Shown here piece after piece: positions 63,719 to 64,000 of a stretch of DNA of 64,000 bases (position 1 is its first letter; each line of letters begins with the position of its first letter). The stretch comes from Methylobacterium sp. 77 (GTDB lineage Bacteria; Pseudomonadota; Alphaproteobacteria; Rhizobiales; Beijerinckiaceae). Under the pieces are notes generated by a model. The model saw nothing but the letters and a program-made list of their open reading frames with translations, was not told the DNA's origin and did not search any database. The stretch spans positions 2,647,825 to 2,711,824 of the forward strand of contig NZ_KB910516.1 in assembly GCF_000372825.1 (NCBI RefSeq). Reading direction: 5' to 3'. The translations under genes were made by a program, and so were the position numbers.

Positions 63719-64000
63719 CCGCCCTCTTGAGTTGGTGACGGCCGTGGCCGGAGCAGGATCGCGGACGCCTCGTACAGGCCCGCGCGGATCCGTTCGGCGA
63801 CCGCCGGGGACGTACAGACATAGGTCGGGCTCGGATGCGGAACGGCGATGACCGGCATCTCCGGCCGCAGGTGCCGGAGCGGTTCGCGCGACAGGCCGGC
63901 GACACGACCGGCGAGGACGACGACGTCGAGCGACGGAAGCAGCTCGATCAACGGGGCGAGATAGGCGGCGGCCGTCGCGATCTCGGCCTTCCGCGGGGCT
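63715..64000 (-). CDS. Uracil-DNA glycosylase-like protein, C-terminal part
   Basis: The frame runs off the right edge. The last 95 residues show ELLPSLDVVVLAGRVAG followed by PVIAVPHPSPTYVCTSPAVA, where HPSP is the position of the active-site HPSP/HPS motif of family 4/5-like uracil-DNA glycosylases, then a C-terminal helix. The stop overlaps the start of the YbhN-like gene. Which UDG family it belongs to cannot be decided without the N-terminal half. Confidence 0.5.
   Translation of the reverse strand, partial: APRKAEIATAAAYLAPLIELLPSLDVVVLAGRVAGLSREPLRHLRPEMPVIAVPHPSPTYVCTSPAVAERIRAGLYEASAILLRPRPSPTQEGG

Overview
The window is high-GC (visibly about two-thirds G+C in coding regions) and its gene families point to an alphaproteobacterium of the order Hyphomicrobiales/Rhizobiales, most likely a Methylobacterium or Methylorubrum. 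The arguments are the split F1 ATP synthase operon (atpHAGDC without F0 genes), a rimP-nusA-ylxR-infB-rbfA-truB cluster preceded by a short terminator-ending leader, a K+-insensitive H+-pyrophosphatase, and a two-gene module resembling the FDH4 formate dehydrogenase of methylotrophic Methylobacterium. The genus is inferred from protein resemblance, not from a search.

Layout. 1-5.2 kb: end of a flagellar locus (flgK tail, an unusually long flgL, then fliP), interrupted by an M3 oligopeptidase on the other strand. 5.2-9.6 kb: fdh4AB-like pair, then a DUF952 gene and pyrD. 9.8-12.7 kb: an S24 repressor, a PAS histidine kinase and a Tim44-domain membrane protein. 12.8-15.8 kb: an accessory islet with a frameshifted IS630-type transposase remnant, an AT-rich glycosyltransferase with a DXD motif, and small orphan genes. 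15.8-26.5 kb: hppA, a DUF1285/Nudix/DUF6111/CCA-transferase operon, and the F1 ATP synthase operon with an extra small membrane-protein gene between atpD and atpC. 26.8-35.9 kb: a thioredoxin-fold secreted protein, a soluble two-PAS chemotaxis receptor, an isomerase, argG, an internally duplicated orphan protein, mtgA, a farnesyl-diphosphate-synthase-type prenyltransferase and a SulP transporter. 36.0-37.5 kb: divergent arsH/arsR with an operator-like dyad and a frameshifted arsC. 37.6-41.7 kb: leuB, two exported or membrane orphans, asd. 41.8-45.3 kb: an accessory pair that looks like a nuclease toxin and its immunity protein, then a GSCFA-domain protein and a small membrane protein. 45.4-53.7 kb: the translation and transcription operon. 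53.8-56.5 kb: a TadG/TadE-type trio. 56.6-64 kb: an M20 hydrolase, cueR/copA with a textbook 19-bp-spaced MerR-type promoter, a PhoR-like kinase, a YbhN-type flippase-like membrane protein and the end of a uracil-DNA-glycosylase-like gene.

Most of the window is housekeeping core. The parts worth a second look are the 41.8-43.7 kb putative toxin/immunity pair, the 12.8-15.8 kb islet, the duplicated protein at 31.7-32.3 kb, the extra gene in the ATP synthase operon, the broken arsC, the rimP leader and the copA promoter. No tRNA or rRNA gene, CRISPR array or intact insertion sequence was found by eye.
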